DNA from: Rhodococcus sp. P-2
Lineage (GTDB): Bacteria; Actinomycetota; Actinomycetes; Mycobacteriales; Mycobacteriaceae
Length of the DNA stretch: 64,000 nucleotides
Direction: 5' to 3'
Assembly: GCF_016598535.1 (NCBI RefSeq)
Contig: NZ_CP066779.1
Span: 2,170,001-2,234,000 of the forward strand
The position numbers were made by a program, and so were the translations under genes. A model generated the notes under the pieces. That model made no database searches. It was not told the DNA's origin and was given only the letters and a program-made list of their open reading frames with translations. Below are positions 18,926 through 26,888 of the stretch, one piece after another (position 1 is the first letter of the stretch; each line of letters opens with the position of its first letter).

Positions 18926-20137
18926 TCAGATTCGACGAACCAACTCCTGCGCCTCGGCGCCGAGCCTCGCAAGGCGAAGATCACCGAGAGCTGTCACAGC
19001 ACTACCCAACCTGTTGGTGGTGAAACCGAGCGAGAGTCCACTGGACAGGTCCGCATACGCTCCTGAACCGCCGACTCCGTAGTGGCCAATCGCATTCCGC
19101 GGCTGCCGCCGCGCGGCAATGATCGGCGGGTGGTAACCGAGAGTCCAGTTGGGCCGCACCGCGAGCACGTAGTCCCGATCGCGAGTCTGGATGGTCGACA
19201 TCTGGTCGATGGTCGACTCCTTCAGGAACCGCTTCCCGTCGATCACACCGCCGTTCGCGATGGCGCCGTACATCTTCGCGAGCGCACGGGCGCTGAACAC
19301 GCCGTTCCACCCCGGCATCACTGCGTCGTTGACAGCCGGGTTGCGCACCATGACGTCGAAACCGTCGGGCATCGCGGCCTCCGCAAGTCCGCGAGTCGGA
19401 CCGACGTGTGAGAGCACGGTCGAGGCGAAGGCCCAGTTCAGGCCCGCAGGGTTGATGTGCGGGAACAGCTTCGCGATTCGTGGACGCTCGGTTTCGGGTA
19501 CGCGATACCAGAATTCGTCGACTCCGAGAGGCTTCGCTATTTCCGCTTGCACGACGTCGATGAACGGCTGGCCGGACACCCTGGCTACAAGTTCGGCTAC
19601 CAACCACCCGTAAGTCACAGCGTGATAGCCGGGCCCTCGGAGCCGACGCGGATCCGGCTTCTCGGCAGCCAAGGCGGCAACGACGGCGTCGTAGTCCATC
19701 AGGTCGAGAGGATGCGGCATCAGTCCACGCACTCGGTGAAGACCCGCTCGATGTGACATCAGTTCGCGGACGGTGATCTTGTCCTTGCCTGCCGCTGCGA
19801 ATTCGGGCCAGTACTGGGCGACCGGAGCGTCGTAGTCGATGAGCCCGCGTTCGGCGAGTCGATGAACGACGGTGCTGGCTACGCCTTTGCCCGTCGAGAA
19901 GGACAGCGACACCGTGTCGTGGTCCCAGCGCCTATCACGGTCGGCATTGCCGGCCCAGATGTCGAGTACTTTCTCGCCGCCCAGGTACACGACCAGCGCG
20001 CCGCCTCCTTGTTGCGGTTGGCGATACATCGCGAAGAAGCGGTCGGCCAGGGGAAGGAATCGCCGGTCCACGTACAGCTCGGTGCGCGAAGGCACCTCCA
20101 CCCGGGCGAGCGAACCCCGTCGTGCGTTGGGAGTCAT
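18926..20137 (-). CDS. Serine hydrolase of the beta-lactamase/EstB family
   Basis: 403 residues from ATG 20137, preceded by GGAGGA at 20142-20147; an upstream in-frame ATG at 20164 is less likely. The SxxK motif is STGK in SLSFSTGKGVAS, the Tyr motif lies in YHAVTYGWL, and a GHYGVGGSG stretch takes the place of the KTG/HxG box. This is the pattern of EstB-like carboxylesterases and lipolytic CubicO proteins rather than true class C beta-lactamases. No signal peptide, so cytoplasmic. First gene of a three-gene operon with dodecin. Confidence 0.88.
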   Translation of the reverse strand: MTPNARRGSLARVEVPSRTELYVDRRFLPLADRFFAMYRQPQQGGGALVVYLGGEKVLDIWAGNADRDRRWDHDTVSLSFSTGKGVASTVVHRLAERGLIDYDAPVAQYWPEFAAAGKDKITVRELMSHRAGLHRVRGLMPHPLDLMDYDAVVAALAAEKPDPRRLRGPGYHAVTYGWLVAELVARVSGQPFIDVVQAEIAKPLGVDEFWYRVPETERPRIAKLFPHINPAGLNWAFASTVLSHVGPTRGLAEAAMPDGFDVMVRNPAVNDAVMPGWNGVFSARALAKMYGAIANGGVIDGKRFLKESTIDQMSTIQTRDRDYVLAVRPNWTLGYHPPIIAARRQPRNAIGHYGVGGSGAYADLSSGLSLGFTTNRLGSAVTALGDLRLARLGAEAQELVRRI

Positions 20138-20246
20138 CGCGTCCTCCGATCCCCACTGATTCAAGTTGTCCGGTCACCGGATCGGTGGCGGGAGCTTGAC
20201 ACCATTGTGACCACTGTCACGCAAGGGGTTCAGGACCGGGGTGCAC

Positions 20247-20768
20247 TCACGGGGTGACCCACGTCGAAGTGCCGTCGCTGAAACATCCCTGACCTGTGGC
20301 AATGTTGAAAACAAGGGTGGGTCCGCCTGAGCAGATGGCTCCGACGTCTGCGTCACCCACCGCCGCTCTGCCTCCTGGTCCGCTGAGCACCACGGCAAAG
20401 GGTGAGGAATCGGTGCGGCCGAGTGCGAGCGAACCCGGGCCGTACGCAATGGCAGCAAGCACTCCACCGCGCGACTCGGCGGCAGCGACGCCGCCGAAGA
20501 GCCCCACGCCTGCAGACCTGCCGCCGTCGCGTGAATCTGCGACGCCGACGCCGTCACCCTCCACGTGCGAAATCGCATAACTGGAGGGATCGGCCACCGC
20601 TCGGCATGCGGATGACCCGTCGACGATCGTCTGATCTTGGCCGCGCGCCGAACAATCCAACGTCGCAGCAGAGGCCGTTCCGCTACCGAGAGACAATCCG
20701 AAGGCGGCCAGAACGATGCCGCCCGCCGCCAAACCTGCTGCTCGCTGTTTCCGGCGATCCATATCCAA
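20247..20768 (-). CDS. Exported Gly/Ala-rich protein of unknown function
   Basis: 173 residues. A signal peptide is clear: RRKQR then a hydrophobic run AAGGIVLAAFGLSL, and cleavage near TASAATLDC. The mature part has four cysteines and many short Gly/Ala/Val stretches, consistent with a small beta-rich secreted protein. I do not recognise a catalytic motif. Similar small secreted proteins are common in Rhodococcus and Nocardia. It stands alone, divergent from nothing close by. Confidence 0.75.
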   Translation of the reverse strand: MDMDRRKQRAAGLAAGGIVLAAFGLSLGSGTASAATLDCSARGQDQTIVDGSSACRAVADPSSYAISHVEGDGVGVADSRDGGRSAGVGLFGGVAAAESRGGVLAAIAYGPGSLALGRTDSSPFAVVLSGPGGRAAVGDADVGAICSGGPTLVFNIATGQGCFSDGTSTWVTP

Positions 20769-20840
20769 CCCCCACAGTGCATTCGACGTGACCGTACATT
20801 CGACGTCTAATCGAATTACCCGATATGTCCGCCTCTGACG

Positions 20841-21881
20841 CTACCCGTCTTTGTTCTTCCTATCTCGGTCCTTGCTCGGTTGAACACGTTTGGGTTCACC
20901 GGGCATTTTGGGATAGTTCGGGGGGTACGGCAGATCGCCCAGTCCTGCCGCCAGATCCTTCTCCCACATCTCCAGCAGAACGTCGAGGGCAAAGGCCTTG
21001 TCGTGCATCGCTTCCATCGGATCACCACGGTCGGCGAGCAGGCCGGGAACCGTGGCAATGGTGCAGTCGTCTGGATGCACGTCGCGCAGTTCGTCCCAGG
21101 TCACCGGCGTCGACACTGTTGCGATCGGAGTCTTACGGGCTGAGTACGCCGCCGCGATGGTCCGGTCGCGGGCATTCTGATTGAAATCGATGAAGATTCG
21201 CTCCCCCCGCTCTTCCTTCCACCATGCCGTGGTGGCGCGATCGCCACTACGACGCTCGACTTCGCGAGCAAGCGCGATACCCGCGTGACGGACCTCGACG
21301 AAATCCCAGCGCGCTTCGAGCGGGATGTAGACGTGAAGGCCTCGGCCACCGGAAGTCTTGGGGAATCCTTCCAATCCCAACTCGTCGAGTAGCGGACGAA
21401 GGACTTCGTCCGCGATCGCTACGGCCTCGTCGAACCCGGTCCCCGGTTGCGGATCGAGATCGATGCGGAGCTCGTCCGGATGGTCGGTGTCCGGGCACCG
21501 CACGGCCCACGGATGAAACGTGACGGTACCGAGATTGGCGGCCCACACGATGTTCGCAGCACTGCGCACTCGAAGGACGTCGGCCTTGCGACCCGACGGG
21601 AACGTGACCTCGCAGGATTCGACGTGCTCTGGCCGCTTCGCCGGCAGCCGCTTCTGGTAGACCTCTTCGCCCTCGATGCCGTCGGGGAACCGCTGAAGAT
21701 GTGTGGGCCGATCTCGGAGCGCACGCAACGCTGCACCCTGCAGTGCCACTGTTCGGTAGTACTCGACAAGATGCCGCTTGGTTCCGCCGTCCTCACCCAA
21801 CTGCGGATAGTAGATCTTGTCCGGGCTCGACAACCGGACCGCGATCCCGTCGACGTCCAGTTCCTCTGCCGGGCTCGCCAT
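20841..21881 (-). CDS. LigD-type DNA polymerase/primase domain protein (stand-alone PolDom)
   Basis: 346 residues. It matches the archaeo-eukaryotic primase domain of LigD: LSSPDKIYYPQ, HLVEYYRTVA, a DxD metal site in LRIDLDPQPG, and TSGGRGLHVYIPL. It adds nucleotides at double-strand breaks or gaps in non-homologous end joining. ATG 21881 overlaps the ligase stop by one base (TGATG), so the two are translationally coupled. There is no ligase or nuclease domain in this protein. In mycobacteria the counterpart lies next to LigC. Confidence 0.92.
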   Translation of the reverse strand: MASPAEELDVDGIAVRLSSPDKIYYPQLGEDGGTKRHLVEYYRTVALQGAALRALRDRPTHLQRFPDGIEGEEVYQKRLPAKRPEHVESCEVTFPSGRKADVLRVRSAANIVWAANLGTVTFHPWAVRCPDTDHPDELRIDLDPQPGTGFDEAVAIADEVLRPLLDELGLEGFPKTSGGRGLHVYIPLEARWDFVEVRHAGIALAREVERRSGDRATTAWWKEERGERIFIDFNQNARDRTIAAAYSARKTPIATVSTPVTWDELRDVHPDDCTIATVPGLLADRGDPMEAMHDKAFALDVLLEMWEKDLAAGLGDLPYPPNYPKMPGEPKRVQPSKDRDRKNKDG

Positions 21882-22927
21882 CACTTACCGCCTGCAAGTA
21901 CATCCGCGAAGTCGTATCGCACCGGAACCTCCAACTGATCGAATGTGCATTCGTCGGGCACCCTGTCCGGACGCCAGCGCAGGAACCGCGCGGCGTGTCG
22001 AAAGCGTTCCCCTTCCATCTGGTCGTACGCCACTTCGAGCACCCGCTCAGGACGAAGCGGAATCCAGGAGCGGTCTGCGGCCGATCTCCACCGGCTGGCC
22101 TCCCCCTCGGCCACTACGTCGTCCCCGAGGCGCAACGGTTCGAGTTCGGCCAACAACTCGATCCGCCGCGCCGCGGTGAAAGCAGAAGCGCCACCGACCA
22201 TCTTCAATTCGGAACCGTCGTACAGACCAAGAAGCATCGACCCGATACCCGGCTGGCTCTTGTGGGGACGGTAGCCCAGCAGTACGACATCCGCGGTCCT
22301 GGCGTGTTTCACCTTGATCATCTCGCGTTTGTTCGGCAGGTACGGTCCCGCCAGCTTCTTGGCGACAACCCCGTCGAGACCCGCGCCTTCGAAGGTCTCG
22401 AACCAGGCCATTGCTTCGGCGCTGTCGGCCGTCGCTGCAGTGACGTGGCAACTCGGCCCGCCACCGACGCAATCGAGGAGCAACGCACGTCGCACACCGA
22501 AGTCCTCGATCGAGACGTCGCGATCCCCGAGCGCCAGTAAATCGAACCCGACAAATTGCGCGGGTGTCTGTTCCGACAACAATGCGACGCGACTCGCGGC
22601 GGGATGAATCCGCTCGGAGAGCGCTTCCCAACTCAGGCGCGTCACACCGTCGATCTCACGGGGAACCACCAGTTCTCCGTCCACCACACATTTTTCGGGC
22701 AATTCGGACTTGACGGCTTCCACCGCCTCGGGAAAGTACCGCGCCAAGTCCTTTCCTCCTCGCGACCCGAGTACCACTTCGTCACCGTCACGAAAGATGA
22801 TTGCTCGAAATCCGTCCCATTTCGGCTCGTACGACCACGTCGGGTCACCGGACTCGGGCTGAGGCGGCACAGTGGCCGCAGCCTTCGCGAGCATCGGGGC
22901 AAGCGGCGGCATCAGGGGTAGCTCCAC
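21881..22927 (-). CDS. ligC: ATP-dependent DNA ligase (LigC-like)
   Basis: 348 residues. The adenylation motif I is YEPKWDGFRAI (nucleotidyl Lys in KWDG). Later motifs EGLDGVVAKKL-like (GAGLDGVVAKKL) and MIKVKHARTADVV are motifs IV and V. An OB domain fills the C-terminal third. It seals nicks with ATP, as a back-up to LigA, and LigC enzymes join the polymerase partner in alternative end-joining or base-excision repair. It lies directly upstream of and overlaps the LigD-type polymerase gene. Confidence 0.92.
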   Translation of the reverse strand: MELPLMPPLAPMLAKAAATVPPQPESGDPTWSYEPKWDGFRAIIFRDGDEVVLGSRGGKDLARYFPEAVEAVKSELPEKCVVDGELVVPREIDGVTRLSWEALSERIHPAASRVALLSEQTPAQFVGFDLLALGDRDVSIEDFGVRRALLLDCVGGGPSCHVTAATADSAEAMAWFETFEGAGLDGVVAKKLAGPYLPNKREMIKVKHARTADVVLLGYRPHKSQPGIGSMLLGLYDGSELKMVGGASAFTAARRIELLAELEPLRLGDDVVAEGEASRWRSAADRSWIPLRPERVLEVAYDQMEGERFRHAARFLRWRPDRVPDECTFDQLEVPVRYDFADVLAGGK

Positions 22928-23036
22928 CTACCCATACTGACAGTCCGGTTGGCAATTCGACTACCGATGTATTGGAATAGGTCCCGAACAATCTACGAAC
23001 CAACAGAATTATCCAAGAATCAACAAAGGGGTCCTT

Positions 23037-23654
23037 ATGTCCGGAATCGTCCGGCGACTTTGCACTGCGGTGATCGCAACTTCTGCAATCGCCGCCTTCA
23101 CCGTCGGTTGCGGTTCCGACATCGAGCCGAAAGCCATTGCGGAATCGTCTTCCTCGGTTGCCGATTCGACCACTACCTCCGCGGCCCCGACCACCTCGAA
23201 GATCACCGGCCAGGAGGGCTCCGACGACGGCGGCGACGTCGACATCGACGTGTCGATCGGTGATTGCGTCAAACTCGGCGGTACCACGACGGCCGCGGAA
23301 ATCGACAACGCGGACTGCGGTAGCAAGGATTCCAACTACAAGGTGGTCGCCAAGGTTCCCACCTCTGATCAGTGTGCCTCCGATGTCGACTCGTACTACT
23401 ACGAGACCCTCGCGGGTGACGAGCAGGGCGCTGTCTGTCTCGACGTCGACTGGGTAGTCGGCGGATGCATGGACCTCGGCAGCGGAATGGATGAGCCCGC
23501 CCGCATCGAATGCTCGGATACCAGCGGCACCAATGTAGTCGAGGTCGTCGAAATCCTGCAGAACTCCACGTCGATCGACGAATGCGGTTCGGGGGCAGAC
23601 TCGGGATTCGAGCACCCGGAACGTAAGTTCACGGTCTGCGTCGCAACGCTCTGA
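23037..23654 (+). CDS. Cys-rich lipoprotein of unknown function (LppU-like)
   Basis: 205 residues. The leader ends with a lipobox FTVGC, so lipid-anchored outside the membrane. A Ser/Thr/Asp-rich linker (about 30-75) precedes a domain with conserved cysteines at intervals (DCVKL, DCGSK, QCASD, VCLDV, GCMDL, ECSDT, ECGSG, VCVATL), which suggests disulfides. The architecture resembles mycobacterial LppU-like lipoproteins; function is unknown. It is divergent from ligC and convergent with corA, ending before a strong hairpin. Confidence 0.75.
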   Translation: MSGIVRRLCTAVIATSAIAAFTVGCGSDIEPKAIAESSSSVADSTTTSAAPTTSKITGQEGSDDGGDVDIDVSIGDCVKLGGTTTAAEIDNADCGSKDSNYKVVAKVPTSDQCASDVDSYYYETLAGDEQGAVCLDVDWVVGGCMDLGSGMDEPARIECSDTSGTNVVEVVEILQNSTSIDECGSGADSGFEHPERKFTVCVATL

Positions 23655-23678
23655 TTCGAGCGCCCTCCCGAAAAACAC

Positions 23679-23720
23679 CTGTGCGCCTTGCCAACCGATC
23701 TCGGTTGGCAAGGCGCACAG
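23679..23720. terminator. Bidirectional terminator hairpin
   Basis: Perfect 19-bp stem (23679-23697 with 23702-23720) and a 4-base loop between two convergent genes. AAAAA upstream at 23671-23675 gives a U-run for the minus-strand corA transcript. Confidence 0.85.
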
Positions 23721-23768
23721 CGCTTTCTACAACCAACGCTTTCTACAACCAGCGCTTTCTACAACCAG
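23721..23768. repeat. Three 16-bp tandem copies across the corA stop
   Basis: Three units of CGCTTTCTACAACCA plus one variable base (starting at 23721, 23737 and 23753). The third contains the corA stop codon (complement of 23759-23761) and last two codons; the other two repeat them after the stop. Confidence 0.9.
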
Positions 23769-24910
23769 CCCCGACGTTTGAAGATCGTGTAGAGACTTCC
23801 ACACGTCAAGAACATCATCGAGAGCGCAAACGGATAGCCCAAGTGCCAGTGCAGTTCCGGCATGTCGTCGAAGTTCATTCCGTACACGGTTCCGATGAGC
23901 GTCGGCGCGAAGAGAATTGCCGCCCACGCCGAGACCTTCTTGATCTCCTCGTTCTGCGCGTAACTCGCCTGCGTCAGATTGCGCATCTCCTCGTTCTGGT
24001 TCTGCGACACCAGAGTTGCGTTCACCGTGAGGATGTTTCCGAGCAACTGACGAAATCCGTCGGCCCGCTCCACCACAGTCGTCGCATGGTCGGTGACGTC
24101 GCGGAGGTAACGCTGGAGTTCCTCGTCCGTGTGGTACTTGTCGAATCCTGCCGACAACCCACGCAGCATCCCCAGCAGCGGACGAGTCGCCCGCTGGAAT
24201 TCGATCACCTCACGGGTCAGTTCGTAGATGCGGCGCGAAACTCCGGGATCGCCACTGAACACTTCGGTTTCGATCTCGTCGATGTCGTTCTGCAGGCCGG
24301 CCACCACCGGGGCGTACCCGTCGACGACTGCGTCGAGAATGGCGTAGAGAACGGCCTCGGTACCCAACCGCAACAGGTCAGGATCGTTCTCCATGCGAGT
24401 CCGCACCGCCGAGAGATCCGGCGATTCACTGTGACGGACGGTCAGAATGAAGTTCGGACCACAGAAGATGTGCAACTCGCCGAATTCGACCCGCTCGGTC
24501 TCGTCGCGGTACCGCGCAGCACGCAGGACCACGAACAGTGTCTTGCCGTAGCGCTCGAGCTTCGGGCGCTGGTGCGCGACAATCGCATCCTCGACCGCCA
24601 GCTCGTGGAGATCGAAATGCTGTGCAGCGGCATACAACTGGGCGTCATCGGGCCGGTACATCCCGATCCACGCCATCGACTGCGAATCAGGAAGGCATGA
24701 CAGTGCTTCCGCCAGGGTGGACGGTGACGCTATCCGCTCGCCGTCGCGGTACACGCCACTGTTGACGACAGTCGATTCGACGGGCGCCACCGCCTCGGGC
24801 GGGGCAGCCTTGACGACGGTGCGTGCGGCACGCGAGTGCCCGGGATGAGAGTCACCGAGACCCGCAGAACGACGTGGCAGTACCGAACGTGAACGACGAA
24901 ATTCGCGCAT
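23759..24910 (-). CDS. corA: CorA-type magnesium/cobalt transporter
   Basis: 383 residues. It shows the CorA architecture: a long acidic cytoplasmic N-terminus, a long helix (about 225-320), and two C-terminal membrane segments with the hallmark YGMNF between them, ending in FKRRGWL. It moves Mg2+ (also Co2+ or Ni2+) inward as a pentamer. The first 40 residues are basic and not conserved in the family. About 300 bases of upstream region contain paired hairpins and a small reading frame. The stop codon lies within a triplicated 16-bp sequence. Confidence 0.93.
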   Translation of the reverse strand: MREFRRSRSVLPRRSAGLGDSHPGHSRAARTVVKAAPPEAVAPVESTVVNSGVYRDGERIASPSTLAEALSCLPDSQSMAWIGMYRPDDAQLYAAAQHFDLHELAVEDAIVAHQRPKLERYGKTLFVVLRAARYRDETERVEFGELHIFCGPNFILTVRHSESPDLSAVRTRMENDPDLLRLGTEAVLYAILDAVVDGYAPVVAGLQNDIDEIETEVFSGDPGVSRRIYELTREVIEFQRATRPLLGMLRGLSAGFDKYHTDEELQRYLRDVTDHATTVVERADGFRQLLGNILTVNATLVSQNQNEEMRNLTQASYAQNEEIKKVSAWAAILFAPTLIGTVYGMNFDDMPELHWHLGYPFALSMMFLTCGSLYTIFKRRGWL

Positions 24911-25212
24911 GCTGAACAGCTTTCGAGGGAAGAGTGAACGACGACGCTTGCTTCACAGCAAAGCCGAAGCCGATGAACACACGATGAAGCTGCAGCAAAA
25001 TACCGGATCAACCCGGGCGGCTACAGCTTCAGTTGGTACTCGGAGGTTGGCCACGCATTACAGCCACACCTCCTCTTCCCTGAATTCCCGCGCAAGTCCG
25101 CGCACGACGCCAACATGCTACCCCGACTGCCAGGGCACGACAAACCGAACGACAAGCCGCAGGACCGCACGAGCCTGCCGAAGGAATCCCGCTCGGTGAA
25201 TGCAGCTTTCAG
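24911..25212 (-). promoter_or_regulatory. Long structured leader region of corA
   Basis: 302 bases without an annotated gene. In the corA sense strand a first hairpin (25042-25051 with 25063-25073, one bulge) has the Shine-Dalgarno of a tiny frame in its 5' arm. A second stem pairs 25020-25030 with 24986-24996 over 11 bp with one G-U. The stop of the small frame falls in the 5' arm of the second stem. I could not find the conserved core of the M-box (ykoK) magnesium riboswitch. The layout is compatible with a translation-linked leader switch. Confidence 0.4.
25029..25058 (-). CDS. Possible 9-residue leader peptide upstream of corA
   Basis: ATG at 25058 starts a frame reading MRGQPPSTN then TGA. 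A GAGGAGG at 25069-25075 lies 10 bases upstream. It contains a Pro-Pro pair, and Pro-rich leader peptides sense magnesium upstream of some Mg2+ transporter genes in other bacteria. Frames this short arise often by chance, so this rests on the Shine-Dalgarno, the Pro pair and the position inside a structured corA leader. Confidence 0.25.
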   Translation of the reverse strand: MRGQPPSTN

Positions 25213-25830
25213 TCAGCTCGCGGCGCGCAATCCGCCGATCAACAGTTCGACGATCTCGTCCGCCAACGACTCCGTCTCCGCCAACGTCTGCCCTTCGCGC
25301 CTTCGGTACCAGAGGTCGATGCCGTTGAGACTGCTGAGGAGTACTTTTGCCGCCATCCGAGGTGAGCCCACGCGAATGGAACCATCCGCGACACCTTCGG
25401 TCATCACGTCGACGAACAGATTCTCGTAGTCGAGTCGCAGCGAATTCAGTTCCACGAGGACTTGCTGTTGCCTCGGCTTGAGCGCGGAGTTCATCTGGCC
25501 CCGGACACCTTGGTGGATCGTGTGGTGGTACCCGAGATGTGTCATGAGATTGACCAGGTGGGCGTGCGACATCGCTTCGAGACGCGCGAGGCCGCTGTCT
25601 GCGCCGTCCATTCGAGACTCGACTTCGGCGCGGAGCAGGCTCATCCCGCGCTCGTAGATTGCCAGGTAGATGTCGAACTTCGAACGGAAGTGGTAGTAGA
25701 CAAGACCTTTGGTGGCGCCGATTCGATCGGCCAGTAGATCGACAGTCGTGGCCGCGTAACCGTCTTCGGCAAAGGCATCGGCGGCGCTCGTGATGATCGC
25801 GGATCGCACGTCCGGAAGATCACTACTCAT
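25213..25830 (-). CDS. TetR/AcrR family transcriptional regulator
   Basis: 205 residues from ATG 25830 (GGAAG upstream); an in-frame start at 25851 is possible. The N-terminal TetR helix-turn-helix is TTVDLLADRIGATKGLVYYHF. A large C-terminal ligand domain follows, with the GYHHTIHQGVRGQMN region typical of fatty-acid or aromatic-type TetRs. It is divergent from the SDR gene with a 100-base gap containing an inverted repeat, so it probably represses that gene and itself. Ligand unknown, perhaps an acyl-CoA. Confidence 0.88.
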   Translation of the reverse strand: MSSDLPDVRSAIITSAADAFAEDGYAATTVDLLADRIGATKGLVYYHFRSKFDIYLAIYERGMSLLRAEVESRMDGADSGLARLEAMSHAHLVNLMTHLGYHHTIHQGVRGQMNSALKPRQQQVLVELNSLRLDYENLFVDVMTEGVADGSIRVGSPRMAAKVLLSSLNGIDLWYRRREGQTLAETESLADEIVELLIGGLRAAS

Positions 25831-25894
25831 TCGACTTCCACTCCCATTCACACTGCCTGCCGGCCCTTGACTGTTTCCACGCTATCGCATAGTA

Positions 25895-25908
25895 ATACTG
25901 AGTAGTAT
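25895..25908. promoter_or_regulatory. Candidate TetR operator between TetR and SDR genes
   Basis: ATACT, four bases, AGTAT forms a perfect 5-bp inverted repeat in the divergent promoter region, 23 bases before the SDR start. Short, so moderate support. Confidence 0.35.
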
Positions 25909-25930
25909 CCCAGATCAGAGAGGTTTTCCA

Positions 25931-26845
25931 ATGTCGTTGGATTTTTCCGGCAAGGTAGCGATCATCACGGGCGCAGGCGGCGGACTCGGCCGTTCGCACG
26001 CATTGGCCCTCGCCGCGCGCGGCGCTCGCGTAGTCGTCAATGACATGGGTGGTTCGGTCAACGGCAGCGGCGGCGCCGATACTGCGGCAGCCAAAGTAGT
26101 GGCAGAGATCGTCGAGCTGGGCGGCGAAGCGATCGCGGACCACTGCGACATCACCGACGTCGACGCCGTTGCTGCCATGGTCGCGACGGCTGTGGACAAG
26201 TGGGGCCGCGTGGACATCCTCATCAACAACGCCGGAATCCTGCGCGACAAGTCGTTCATCAAGGCCGAGCTCGACGACTTCCGCAAAGTCATCGACGTGC
26301 ATCTGATGGGTTCCGTCATCTGTTCGAAGGCAGTCTGGCCGCACATGGTCGAACAGAACTACGGACGCATCCTCATGACCACGTCGGCATCGGGAATTTA
26401 CGGCAACTTCGGCCAGGCAAACTACGGCGCCGCGAAGTCCGGCGTCGTCGGCCTGATGAACGTTCTCGCCATCGAGGGTGAACGCAAGGGCATCCGCGTC
26501 AACTCGCTGGCGCCGACCGCCGCGACCCGCATGACCGAAGACCTCCTCGACGAGAAGACTCTCGCTCTGCTTGCACCCGAATCGATTTCACCCGGCGCAC
26601 TGTTCATGGTCTCCGATGACGCACCGACCAAGACCATCCTCAGCGCCGGCGCCGGCGTCTTCGCGATCGCTCGCATGGAAGAGTCGCAGGGCGTGTACAT
26701 CCCCGAAGGCGCACTCTCCCCCGAGGTCGTCGCCGAACGGTGGTCCGAGATCAGTGACATGACCAATTCCGTCCAGGTGCCCGCGGCGTTCGATCAGACC
26801 CGCCGGTTCGTCGAGAAAGCTGTAGCCGAGCAGCCGACCACCTGA
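25931..26845 (+). CDS. SDR family oxidoreductase (MFE-2 hydroxyacyl-CoA dehydrogenase-like)
   Basis: 304 residues. The Rossmann motif is TGAGGGLGRSHAL near residue 14, followed by NDMGGSVNGSGG, which is typical of the dehydrogenase part of peroxisomal multifunctional enzyme 2. NNAG is in place, and the active site is Ser in TTSASGIYGNFGQ with YGAAKSG (YxxxK). It would oxidise 3-hydroxyacyl-CoA or a related alcohol with NAD. AGAGAGG precedes the ATG. It is divergent from the TetR gene, and a PucR-type regulator follows 43 bases downstream. Confidence 0.88.
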   Translation: MSLDFSGKVAIITGAGGGLGRSHALALAARGARVVVNDMGGSVNGSGGADTAAAKVVAEIVELGGEAIADHCDITDVDAVAAMVATAVDKWGRVDILINNAGILRDKSFIKAELDDFRKVIDVHLMGSVICSKAVWPHMVEQNYGRILMTTSASGIYGNFGQANYGAAKSGVVGLMNVLAIEGERKGIRVNSLAPTAATRMTEDLLDEKTLALLAPESISPGALFMVSDDAPTKTILSAGAGVFAIARMEESQGVYIPEGALSPEVVAERWSEISDMTNSVQVPAAFDQTRRFVEKAVAEQPTT

Positions 26846-26888
26846 GCAGGGCAACCAGCCAACTGATCGATCCTGCTCCCCCTAAGGT

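Noticed and set aside
24911..25212. M-box magnesium riboswitch
   Set aside because: The conserved GGUGAGGCUCCU-like core and the spacing of its loops were not found on the sense strand, although the position before corA invited the idea.
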